From the NCBI GenBank assembly GCA_903813345.2, contig CAIIXF020000002.1:12234150-12298149 (forward strand): 64,000 nt of DNA, read 5' to 3'. The notes under the pieces were generated by a model. It worked only from the letters and a program-made list of their open reading frames with translations. It was not told the DNA's origin and made no database searches. The translations under genes were made by a program, and so were the position numbers. This stretch comes from Owenia fusiformis (Eukaryota; Annelida; Polychaeta; Sabellida; Oweniidae). The number at the start of each line of letters is the position of its first letter. Within the stretch, counting starts at the first letter, position 1. This document shows positions 52,188 to 60,655 of this stretch, in pieces.

Positions 52188-52639
52188 GGCCGATCCAGAA
52201 GTCCTGATAAAAACGATGTATCTTTTTCTAAATTAAAGGTAATCATATCATGAAACTTTTACACATTTACATATTTTATATGCTTATACAGCAGGGCTTT
52301 TTCAGAATGATTGATCGACAGAAAATTCTATAATCACACTTCCTACCCCATGGTAGGGGCACTTGGTCCAGGACTTTTAGCTCATATTGACGTCATAACT
52401 TCTAATGAAAATCTGAAAAATTAAATCCAACTGTGAAGTCCTATTTGATATAAAGTTCAATGAAGATACTCAAAATAATGTCCTTCTGCATTAAAACGCT
52501 GCATTAATACACTATAGTCAAACATCATTTGAATCTATCGCTCTGTTCGGTCGCTTTTTACGCATTGCTTTACGCAGGTGAACTGAAAGCTAAGTGTCTC
52601 ATGTCTTGTCTAATGTATCAATGTGTAGCATTATTGAGG

Positions 52640-52643
52640 TTAC
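52640..52643. repeat. Target-site duplication TTAC (left)
   Basis: TTAC directly abuts the 3' LTR and matches 60504-60507. A 4-bp duplication is usual for Gypsy integrases. Confidence 0.8.
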
Positions 52644-53154
52644 TATGACCGGGCTTTCTTTATATTAATTGTACACAATAGTGTGATGTTTTAATTTCTA
52701 TCTTTTATTTATTTCACTTGTTTTCACTTCTAATCTACTGCTAAATCTAGTTATGTCTTTTTGAAGTCTAGGCCGAAAAGTGCACCCAAATCTCTCACAT
52801 GGCATATAGTATATTCTTCAAAACCAGACATCACATGATCACTTCAAATCTGTTATGTAAAAAGTTTAACAATAGGAAGACTGCTTCAAATCCTAATTAG
52901 AATCCAAGATATAGAAATGTAAATTAAATGTAAATTAAAGAAACATTTGTAAGTCTGAAGATGCTCTGAACAATTGTAATGATTGCATATTTAATGTGAG
53001 AAACTGACCAGAGATATCCCAGGTGTACTACATGACCCGGGTTTATCTAAATGCTTTTTGTATCATGTTTCCATTAATTAATTTACAAAGTAAAAACAAA
53101 GTAAAAGTATAAGATATTAATTATAAAATACAACATGAAAATCACTCCGTCACA
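52644..53154 (-). repeat. 3' LTR of the Gypsy element
   Basis: 511 bp, identical by eye to 59993-60503. In element orientation it starts TGTGAC and ends GTCATA, an imperfect 6-bp inverted repeat with TA instead of the usual CA at the end. Two overlapping AATAAA hexamers (minus strand, 52704-52713) could serve as polyadenylation signal. Confidence 0.93.
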
Positions 53155-53167
53155 TTTGCTTCTCCTC
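53155..53167 (-). promoter_or_regulatory. Polypurine tract of the Gypsy element
   Basis: On the minus strand, GGAGGAGAAGCAA lies immediately before the 3' LTR, the place where plus-strand DNA synthesis is primed. One C interrupts the purine run. Confidence 0.75.
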
Positions 53168-53170
53168 CAA

Positions 53171-53189
53171 AGAATGCGTCCCGCATTCT
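53171..53189 (-). other. Hairpin next to the polypurine tract
   Basis: AGAATGCG and CGCATTCT form a perfect 8-bp stem with a 3-nt loop, just upstream of the polypurine tract in element orientation. Beyond it (53192-53207) lies an exact 16-nt copy of part of the LTR start (53135-53150). Confidence 0.7.
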
Positions 53190-55188
53190 AAATGAAAATC
53201 ACTCCGTTTAATCAGTCCAAGTTAAAAATATATAACCTGTAATGTTAAATTCTATCAAAGTATAAAATACGTAAAATGTTATATCAACGTCCAACGTTGA
53301 TGTCATCGTCCAATGTTGATGTCATCACCTGGAGATGAGGAGTGTCATATTGTCCTTCCTTCCTGAAGTAAAGTCACATTGTTTATAATATTAATTGTTG
53401 CACTATCAGAGTTAATATAATTCAGCATCATTTTCATTAATCAAGAAATTCATCATATTAGAAGATTAATAACTCCTCCATAAATTTTTGAGGCCATAAG
53501 TCTACCAACTTTCAAATTGTCTGCTAGCAATTCTTATTTTAAGCAATTTAGTGTTCAGAGTGGTCGCATATATATATATATATTTTTAAACACCTATTTG
53601 TATACTCTACTTTACAATTTACATACTGTTTATCTAACTAAAATCATCATAAACTACCATAATAATTATTAAACTCAATAAAACAATTATAAATAGGACA
53701 ATTTCTTTGTGAAAATACCCAAACTGTAATTAACAACCAACAAAGGTAATTGATCACTCATTATGCACCAGCACAGAATTTCACGTGATGATTCTGTTGC
53801 CAGTAAAAACTTCAACTTGGCACAATCCAATCCTGTATTTTCTTGAGTTAAAAATTACAATCATATGTAAAGGAGAAAAAAAAATCTTTTATGGCCTATT
53901 ATAACCATATCTAGTTAAAAGTAACTTGCACTAAATCCTACCTTTCTACTAAGTTTTGTTTATAAACACTGTTAATGATGCACATCATAATTGTTTGTGC
54001 AAACTTTATCTGTACCATAATGCTTTGGTATATGACCTTTGTCTGGCACATTTAAATAATAATGAGAAACTCACATTGATGAAGTATAAGAGAAGTAAGG
54101 CAAATAATCCCTTGCAATTGAACTTCTTAAACAATGTAAACTGACTGTAGCAGTCCATGTATTCAATTTAAGTTGTACATAGATATCCAATTTAGGATTA
54201 ATTAATATTATATATATTGAACAATTAAGATTACTATAAGTTGTCATTCTCAAATTAACTGGTCCCAATTAGTGTCTAGCTCCCAGGAAGTAGTTTGCAC
54301 CCAGTAACTATATTTACCAGAAGGCACTATACTAAATATTAGTAAATAATCCTAACACTTTATTAGTTTACAGGTTAAGACATCTAAAAATATTAGCAGG
54401 GTTGGCCATGCAATATTGACACTTTTATTTTGGCTCACTATATCTTATCCTTTTTCCTTAGGATTTCACTTGAACTACATTTCTTTCACTTTCACTTGGA
54501 CTACATTTGTTTTACTTTCACTTGAACTACATATGTTATTCTAACTAACGCTTCTACACACTATATGTACTACGTGCTTGTGTCAGAACTTGGACTTACC
54601 TTACTGTATAAATGACAGCAAGGTGGGGTTGCCGTATTCGTGAGCCACTACCTGCCCCTTTAATTAGACGTTAAGACACTGGCTACACAATTACATACAC
54701 AGATAACAACGTCTTATTACTGCATTTGTAATGCGGGGTTTTAGCCATAAAATAACTCAGACTAGGTCGCACGTTGTCCTAGGTTAACCTTTTCTTTAAG
54801 GTTTGATCTTCCTGGGATCCGCAGATCTACCTGTACATTAAGTAGACCTGTGTTTTAATCCTCTTGATTGGAACCAGATATTCTCTTTATTTTTCACTTG
54901 CTTTATTATCATTTCACTTGCTTTATTACATTTCATTTACTTTATTATTTCTCACTTAATACTCTTTTATCTTTACATTTACACCTGATACCCTTACCTT
55001 AATTTAATAGCATCATCTCTTATACCTCACCTGTGCTGTATACTTGTACCATAGAATATATCAAACAATAAACTGCTATAGTTTCTTTACAATACCATAT
55101 CATACATCATATAATGCCTACATGTACTTACTCAAACAACTAACTAATATGGGACTTAAATGCATGCATGATGTATCGATTTGCTTTC
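53190..55188 (-). other. Long 3' non-coding region of the Gypsy element
   Basis: About 2 kb between the pol stop and the polypurine tract has no env-like or other convincing frame. It holds three small degenerate tandems: cgtccaacgttgatgtcat-like words (53288-53330), ttcacttgaactacat-like words (54467-54535) and ttcacttgctttatta-like words (54893-54955). Confidence 0.7.
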
Positions 55189-58100
55189 TTATCTAGTTTT
55201 CCTTTTCCTTACTTTACCAGTGTTTGTTTTGGTGATATGGTATTCCCTTATTAAATTTCTTGGAATATTTTCTTCATACTCCCATGTACTCTTTTTCTCA
55301 TTACGCCACTTCACCTTATAACACTTTTTTCCATTGTGTTTACCACATGCCAAGAGTCGCTCAACTTCTTGTACCTGAGGTGGCTGCTGATCACTTTCAC
55401 TACTACTATCACTAATACTACTACTACCTTGATCAATATGATTGTCATCCTGTAATACCTGTCCCTGTTGAACTCTTGGTATATTTGTTGGTCTTGTCTC
55501 TGGATCTACATAAGGCTTCAATCTATTTGCATGTACCAAAGATCTCAATAAACGATCATCACTACACCTTATTAGTTTGTATGTCATGTTAGCATTAGCC
55601 CTTACAATGTAATATGGACCATGATATTTTCTACAATGTTTAGGTGTTAGACCTGTTGGAGTTTTAGGCACATGTAACCATACTCTATCACCTACCTTGA
55701 ACTGTGGTAGTTTCGCCTTTTTATCATGTTGGGTTTTAGTCTTTATCTTTGCAGCTTCTTGATTCTCTTTAGCTATATCCCTTGCTACCTCTAAGTTAGT
55801 CTGTATATCTTGTAGTCTGTCTGTGACTGTACTTTGTCCCATACTTACTGGTACCATAGTATCTAGTGGCATAAGGGGTTCCTTACCATACAACAAATAG
55901 TAAGGGGAATACCCAGTTGACTCAGTTGCTGGTGAAAACCTATAAGAGGCTAAAATACCTGGTAGAAGTTGTGGCCAATTAGATTGTTGTTTATCAACAA
56001 AACACCTAAATGCTTGATTGATTGTACTGTTCATCCTTTCGCAGCTTGAATTGGTCTCAGGGTGATAACTTGAGGTTGCCCTGTGTTCAATACCAAACAT
56101 TCTACACAATTCTTGAATAACTTTTGACATGAAATTCTGGCCTCTATCTGTAATTAAAGTCTTCATGGAACCATATCTACATATGAATTCTGTAAACAAT
56201 ACCCTGGCTACCTCTGTTGCCTCTATAGATTTCAAGGCTACCGCTTCTGGCCACTTCGAAAATGAGTCTACAATCAAAAGAATGTACTGAAATCCATTTA
56301 CCTTGTGTATAGGTCCTAGTATATCCATGTGGACACGACTGAATAGACTTCCTGTTGGTAATGGTTGTAAGGGTGCTCTCTGGCCATGATACCTTTTTGA
56401 TTGTTGACAAATTTCACATGATTTTACATATTTCTCTATGTCAGAATACATTTTTGGCCAGTAATATTTGTACCTGATTGTGTTGTATGTCCTATCTTGA
56501 CCTTGATGCCCTCCCATTAAGGAGTCATGATAACACTGTAGAACATCCTCTCTCAATTGTTGTGGTATTGCTAATTGTATTACAACTCTGTCTGATTTAT
56601 GACCTTTTCCCCTTGGATAATACATATGATATAGAATACCATCTTTGATAAGAAAATCCTGACTTTCAAGTATTACCTTTCTTGCTAAGTTCTCTTTGTC
56701 TGGTAACTCATCTTGCTCTAAATACTTTATGTACATTTGCAGTTGGGGATCTTGTCTTTGTTTATTTTGAAACACCTCATTTGATGATTGAGTAATTTCA
56801 CATATTGAACTTAGGGCACTTAGGTCACTACACATACCTGTTTGTTGTTTTGATTCACTTATTGGACACTTAACATTTTGACCTTCTGACCCTATATTAC
56901 CTGTTTGCATTGTAGTAGGGCTTGGAATACTATAAGCTACCCATTCATCAGTGCAGTTGTCTTGTGTAATACCTGAGTCCTCTGTTTGTATTGTTGTGGT
57001 TTGTTGACACATTTGTTTACATTCATTTACTTCATATGGTCTCCGGCTTAATGCATCTGCATTTGAGTTTGATTTGCCACACCTGAACTCAATGGTGAAA
57101 TCATATGCTTGAAGTTTGATTGACCACCTACCTAGCCTACCTGTATGATCTTTAATTGATTGCAGGTACTTTAATGAGATGTGATCAGTGTAAACTATAA
57201 AATGTGCATTTGCTATGTATATGTGGTATTCATTGATTGCTTCAATTAAAGCAAGGCATTCTCTCTCAGTAATGGACCACTTTCTCTCTCCTGTTGAGAG
57301 TGACCTACCTCCATAGCTAACTGCTCTCTCTCTCCCTTGTTCGTCTATTTGACCTAATATGTAACCAATAGCTGTACCTGAAGCGTCACATGATATAATG
57401 AACGGCTTTTGTAAGTCAGGATATACTAACACTGGTTCTGTAGTCAACATAATTTTTGATTCTTGAAATGCATTTTCACATTGTTCATCCCAAACAAACT
57501 CGACATTTTTTCGCATAAGATTGTTAAGTGGGGCTACTATGTTACTAAAACCCTTAACAAATCTGCGGTAAAAGTTACAAAGTCCCAAATATGCCCTTAC
57601 CTCTGTGACATTTGTAGGTTGTGGGTATGATAGAATTGCCTTGATCTTTTCATTGTCTACTGTTATACCTTCTTTGGTGAAGACAAAACCCAAATAAACA
57701 ACCTTTTCCAGTGCTAGTTTACATTTTGAGGGTTTAAGCTTCAAATTTGCTTTTCTAAGTCTTGTGAATACCTGGTCTAAATGGTTTAAATGCTCTTTCA
57801 TGTCTTTACTAAAAACAATTATGTCGTCACAGTAAACCAACACAAAGTCCCAAGTAAGACCTTTCAAAACATCATTCATGACCCTCTGAAATGACATTGG
57901 TGCATTTTTGAGGCCAAAAGGCATTCTGTTGAACTGAAATTTGCCCTTGTGGGTTACAAATGCTGTTTTATGCTTTGAGCTTTCACTAAGAGGTAATTGC
58001 CAAAACCCACTATGCATGTCCAAAACTGAAAATATTGTTGCTTTTGAATGCGCTATGCAATCTATAATGTCATTTAATTGTGGAAGAGGGTAATGAATTG

Positions 58101-59037
58101 CTTCTGTGTTTTTATTGAGCCTTCTGTAGTCTATTGCTAACCTGTACTCATTTGACTTCTTTTTCACTAACACAACAGGGCTAGCATATTCTGACACAGA
58201 ATGTTCAATTATGCCATATTCTAACATTTGGTCACATTGTTTGTCAATTTCATTTTTCTGTTCTTGAGAATACCTATAGAATCTTTGCTGGACTGGCTTA
58301 TCTGATTTTGTTCTTATAACATGCTCATATGTACTATTTGCACAGCCTAACTCGTTCATGTTTTGAGAAAAGACATCTTTATTTTTATCAATGAAAGTTA
58401 CCAATTTTGTCTTTTCCCCCTCTGGTAATTTACATTTCTCTAGATTGATACCTGATGTTTGTACTTCACTACCAATAGCTACATTATTTACACATGCTGT
58501 TAGTCTTGGTTCATTAGTAGTATATGTACTATGTTTAGTAGGATCTCCCTTTTGTAAAATGACAACTTTTTGTGTGAAGTCTATGAGTGCTTTACTTTGT
58601 GAGAAAAAGTCCTCACCTAAAATTACATCATGATTTGCACTTTTGAGGATATGCATTGGTTGAACATACTCAAATTCTTCAAATTTTAGAGGAACATTTG
58701 CCACACCCAGTACTTCTAGCTTGTGCGCTTCTCCCCCAGCCCCATATAACTCAATATTAGTTGGACTGATAGGACATTTCTTGTGCAAGTTCAATTTTTC
58801 ATAGAGTGCTAATCTCATACAGGATTGTTCTGCACCAGTATCTACCAAGGCTTTGATATTATTGTCAACTATGTTTGTATGAATAATTATGTTTGAAACT
58901 GATCTTTGCAAATTAACCTTGACTGATTGAACTGCAGGGATGGCCACCTTGCCACTATCACTTTTCACTTGTTTAAACTTTTGATTGTCAACTTTAGTTT
59001 CAAGGTGCCCATCCCTATGAGGAACAGGCGCGAGTCC
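55189..59037 (-). CDS. pol: Gypsy pol polyprotein (protease, RT, RNase H, integrase, chromodomain)
   Basis: The frame is open from the codon after the gag TGA to the stop at 55189. There is no convincing ATG start; the first NTG is a GTG at 58968-58966, used here for numbering (1259 residues from there, plus 23 before). Protease DTGA (D43). Reverse transcriptase with LDMHSGFWQ (D317) and YCDD (D381, D382). RNase H with CDAS (D528), E568 or E570, and YTDH (D595). Integrase with zinc-binding H814, H821, C851 and C854, and the catalytic triad D882, D941, E977 (35 residues between the last two). A GPY-type module near 1117. Chromodomain about 1201-1245 (VKWRNEKKSTWEYEENI). All catalytic residues are present. 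It copies the element RNA into DNA and inserts it. It is most likely made as a Gag-Pol readthrough product. Confidence 0.95.
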   Translation of the reverse strand, partial: GLAPVPHRDGHLETKVDNQKFKQVKSDSGKVAIPAVQSVKVNLQRSVSNIIIHTNIVDNNIKALVDTGAEQSCMRLALYEKLNLHKKCPISPTNIELYGAGGEAHKLEVLGVANVPLKFEEFEYVQPMHILKSANHDVILGEDFFSQSKALIDFTQKVVILQKGDPTKHSTYTTNEPRLTACVNNVAIGSEVQTSGINLEKCKLPEGEKTKLVTFIDKNKDVFSQNMNELGCANSTYEHVIRTKSDKPVQQRFYRYSQEQKNEIDKQCDQMLEYGIIEHSVSEYASPVVLVKKKSNEYRLAIDYRRLNKNTEAIHYPLPQLNDIIDCIAHSKATIFSVLDMHSGFWQLPLSESSKHKTAFVTHKGKFQFNRMPFGLKNAPMSFQRVMNDVLKGLTWDFVLVYCDDIIVFSKDMKEHLNHLDQVFTRLRKANLKLKPSKCKLALEKVVYLGFVFTKEGITVDNEKIKAILSYPQPTNVTEVRAYLGLCNFYRRFVKGFSNIVAPLNNLMRKNVEFVWDEQCENAFQESKIMLTTEPVLVYPDLQKPFIISCDASGTAIGYILGQIDEQGRERAVSYGGRSLSTGERKWSITERECLALIEAINEYHIYIANAHFIVYTDHISLKYLQSIKDHTGRLGRWSIKLQAYDFTIEFRCGKSNSNADALSRRPYEVNECKQMCQQTTTIQTEDSGITQDNCTDEWVAYSIPSPTTMQTGNIGSEGQNVKCPISESKQQTGMCSDLSALSSICEITQSSNEVFQNKQRQDPQLQMYIKYLEQDELPDKENLARKVILESQDFLIKDGILYHMYYPRGKGHKSDRVVIQLAIPQQLREDVLQCYHDSLMGGHQGQDRTYNTIRYKYYWPKMYSDIEKYVKSCEICQQSKRYHGQRAPLQPLPTGSLFSRVHMDILGPIHKVNGFQYILLIVDSFSKWPEAVALKSIEATEVARVLFTEFICRYGSMKTLITDRGQNFMSKVIQELCRMFGIEHRATSSYHPETNSSCERMNSTINQAFRCFVDKQQSNWPQLLPGILASYRFSPATESTGYSPYYLLYGKEPLMPLDTMVPVSMGQSTVTDRLQDIQTNLEVARDIAKENQEAAKIKTKTQHDKKAKLPQFKVGDRVWLHVPKTPTGLTPKHCRKYHGPYYIVRANANMTYKLIRCSDDRLLRSLVHANRLKPYVDPETRPTNIPRVQQGQVLQDDNHIDQGSSSISDSSSESDQQPPQVQEVERLLACGKHNGKKCYKVKWRNEKKSTWEYEENIPRNLIREYHITKTNTGKVRKRKTR

Positions 59038-59040
59038 TCA
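59007..59040 (-). promoter_or_regulatory. Gag-pol TGA with downstream stem-loop (candidate readthrough signal)
   Basis: The TGA (59040-59038) is the only stop between gag and pol, which share a frame. After an 8-nt spacer (GGACTCGC) comes a stem of ten consecutive pairs: GCCTGTTCCT with AGGGATGGGC, three-base loop CAT, seven Watson-Crick and three G-U pairs. The spacing is like that of the gammaretroviral gag-pol readthrough site, where a structure follows the stop after 8 nt. No pseudoknot was resolved. Confidence 0.6.
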
Positions 59041-59961
59041 TTTAGCAACGTTTCGACACATATACGAATAATGCCCCCCGCGACCACACTGAAAGCACTG
59101 CTTAAACCTAGCATAACAATTTAATGAAAGGTGGTTTGACTTACCGCACCTCTCACACTGGTTTCTGCTTGATGAATTTTGCTGCATAAATTGTTGGTCA
59201 TGTTGGGGATACCGTTTCTGTTGTTGCGTAAACTGTTGATTCCCAGGAAATTGGTTCTGTTGTTGAAACGGATTCTGCGGTTGATACTGCTTTTGCGGTT
59301 GGTACTGATTCTGCGGTTGATACTGGTTCTGCTGTCTTTGGGCACTTTGTTGCACTGGAAACTGGTTATTGTTGGCATAGCGTTGACCCATGGCATCGAC
59401 TGTGACTGCAGCAACGGATAGCTTATCGACTTTATCCGTGAGAATTTTAATCGAGGCTGCTAACATCTCTGGCGCTGAATCTTGGGGCATGTTGCTATGA
59501 ATCCTTGCGAACTTAACAGCTTGTTCTAAATTTTCAGGTTCTTTGAGCCTTACAAAGTTCTTTGTAGATGTATTCAATCCTTGGACAAAGAGTTCTTTAA
59601 CATCCTCAGCATCCTTTTTTAGTCTGCTGGTATAATACATGAGCTTGCTGTGGAAATCATCCACAGACATATCATTTTGTTTGAGAGTATCCAATTTATC
59701 CAACAACTCCCATCTTTCCGATTGTTTGGGTGGGAACCTTTCTTTAAGTGCTTCCGTCAATTCCTCCCAGTCGTTCTTTGTATTTTCCTCTAATTGTTCA
59801 AAGTATTTTGCTGCTTCTCCCTTGACTAAAAGTGGGATTAAACTACATTTTCTTTGTTGGTTCCAGTTCTTTAAATTTGCGAATGTGTCAATAGTGTTTA
59901 ACCAAATAATAACGTTTTCTTCTGATTTTCCATGGAATTTGTCCAATATTGATAAATCCAT
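59038..59961 (-). CDS. gag: Gypsy Gag protein
   Basis: It encodes 307 residues from an ATG that lies only 31 nt past the 5' LTR. Residues 1-160 form a retrotransposon Gag domain (LKERFPPKQ and the DDFHSKLMYYTSRL region). Residues about 200-262 are Gln/Asn/Pro-rich with four QYQPQ-type repeats. Two CCHC zinc knuckles follow (C269-C272-H277-C282 and C289-C292-H297-C302), both CX2CX4HX4C. It forms the particle and binds the element RNA. The frame ends in a TGA and is directly continued by pol in the same frame. Confidence 0.94.
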   Translation of the reverse strand: MDLSILDKFHGKSEENVIIWLNTIDTFANLKNWNQQRKCSLIPLLVKGEAAKYFEQLEENTKNDWEELTEALKERFPPKQSERWELLDKLDTLKQNDMSVDDFHSKLMYYTSRLKKDAEDVKELFVQGLNTSTKNFVRLKEPENLEQAVKFARIHSNMPQDSAPEMLAASIKILTDKVDKLSVAAVTVDAMGQRYANNNQFPVQQSAQRQQNQYQPQNQYQPQKQYQPQNPFQQQNQFPGNQQFTQQQKRYPQHDQQFMQQNSSSRNQCERCGKSNHLSLNCYARFKQCFQCGRGGHYSYMCRNVAK

Positions 59962-59971
59962 TGTTGTTAAA

Positions 59972-59989
59972 CCTCAGGCAGCTCCACCA
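59972..59989 (-). promoter_or_regulatory. Candidate primer-binding site of the Gypsy element
   Basis: Three bases past the 5' LTR, TGGTGGAGCTGCCTGAGG starts with the TGG that would pair with a tRNA 3' CCA end. A second TGG starts three bases later. I could not assign the tRNA. Confidence 0.5.
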
Positions 59990-59992
59990 AAA

Positions 59993-60503
59993 TATGACCG
60001 GGCTTTCTTTATATTAATTGTACACAATAGTGTGATGTTTTAATTTCTATCTTTTATTTATTTCACTTGTTTTCACTTCTAATCTACTGCTAAATCTAGT
60101 TATGTCTTTTTGAAGTCTAGGCCGAAAAGTGCACCCAAATCTCTCACATGGCATATAGTATATTCTTCAAAACCAGACATCACATGATCACTTCAAATCT
60201 GTTATGTAAAAAGTTTAACAATAGGAAGACTGCTTCAAATCCTAATTAGAATCCAAGATATAGAAATGTAAATTAAATGTAAATTAAAGAAACATTTGTA
60301 AGTCTGAAGATGCTCTGAACAATTGTAATGATTGCATATTTAATGTGAGAAACTGACCAGAGATATCCCAGGTGTACTACATGACCCGGGTTTATCTAAA
60401 TGCTTTTTGTATCATGTTTCCATTAATTAATTTACAAAGTAAAAACAAAGTAAAAGTATAAGATATTAATTATAAAATACAACATGAAAATCACTCCGTC
60501 ACA
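59993..60503 (-). repeat. 5' LTR of the Gypsy element
   Basis: 511 bp, identical by eye to the 3' LTR. It should carry the promoter of the element. Confidence 0.93.
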
Positions 60504-60507
60504 TTAC
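60504..60507. repeat. Target-site duplication TTAC (right)
   Basis: TTAC directly abuts the 5' LTR and matches 52640-52643. Confidence 0.8.
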
Positions 60508-60655
60508 CATAGCAACCATAACTTCAAAAATATTTGTTACCAATGTCTAAATTTTAGTAACTTATGAGGACATGAATGTTACTCTGAAAATATTGTGCAA
60601 AACTAATGATAAACTTTTAAATTAGAGCATTTTTATCAGGACTTTTGGATCGGCC

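Larger units (their letters stand above)
52644..60503 (-). mobile_element. Full-length Ty3/Gypsy LTR retrotransposon with chromodomain
   Basis: This 7860-bp element lies on the minus strand. It has 511-bp LTRs (52644-53154 and 59993-60503), a TTAC target duplication (52640-52643 and 60504-60507), a primer-binding-site candidate, gag, pol and a polypurine tract. The pol order is protease, reverse transcriptase, RNase H, integrase, which places it in Ty3/Gypsy. A chromodomain ends pol. The LTRs show no difference that I could see, and neither long frame is broken, so the insertion looks very recent and the copy potentially active. There is no env-like frame; about 2 kb between pol and the 3' LTR is non-coding. 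Confidence 0.95.
52188..60655. mobile_element. Inverted-repeat DNA element (~0.6 kb) split by the retrotransposon
   Basis: The segments 52188-52643 and 60508-60655 together make about 604 bp. They are bounded by inverted 26-bp arms: 52188-52213 (ggccgatccagaagtcctga and taaaaa) and 60630-60655, with 25 of 26 positions matching. The size and the GGCCGATCCAAAAGTC-like ends suggest a non-autonomous mariner-type element. The target duplication could not be resolved. The Gypsy element landed inside it and duplicated TTAC. Confidence 0.7.

Noticed and set aside
53190-55188. env-like gene in the Gypsy element
   Set aside because: No minus-strand frame of useful length, signal peptide or membrane segment is visible.
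58391-60043. Plus-strand frames opposite gag and pol
   Set aside because: They are antisense shadows of the retrotransposon genes, rich in Leu from the CAG/CAA-rich Gag region.
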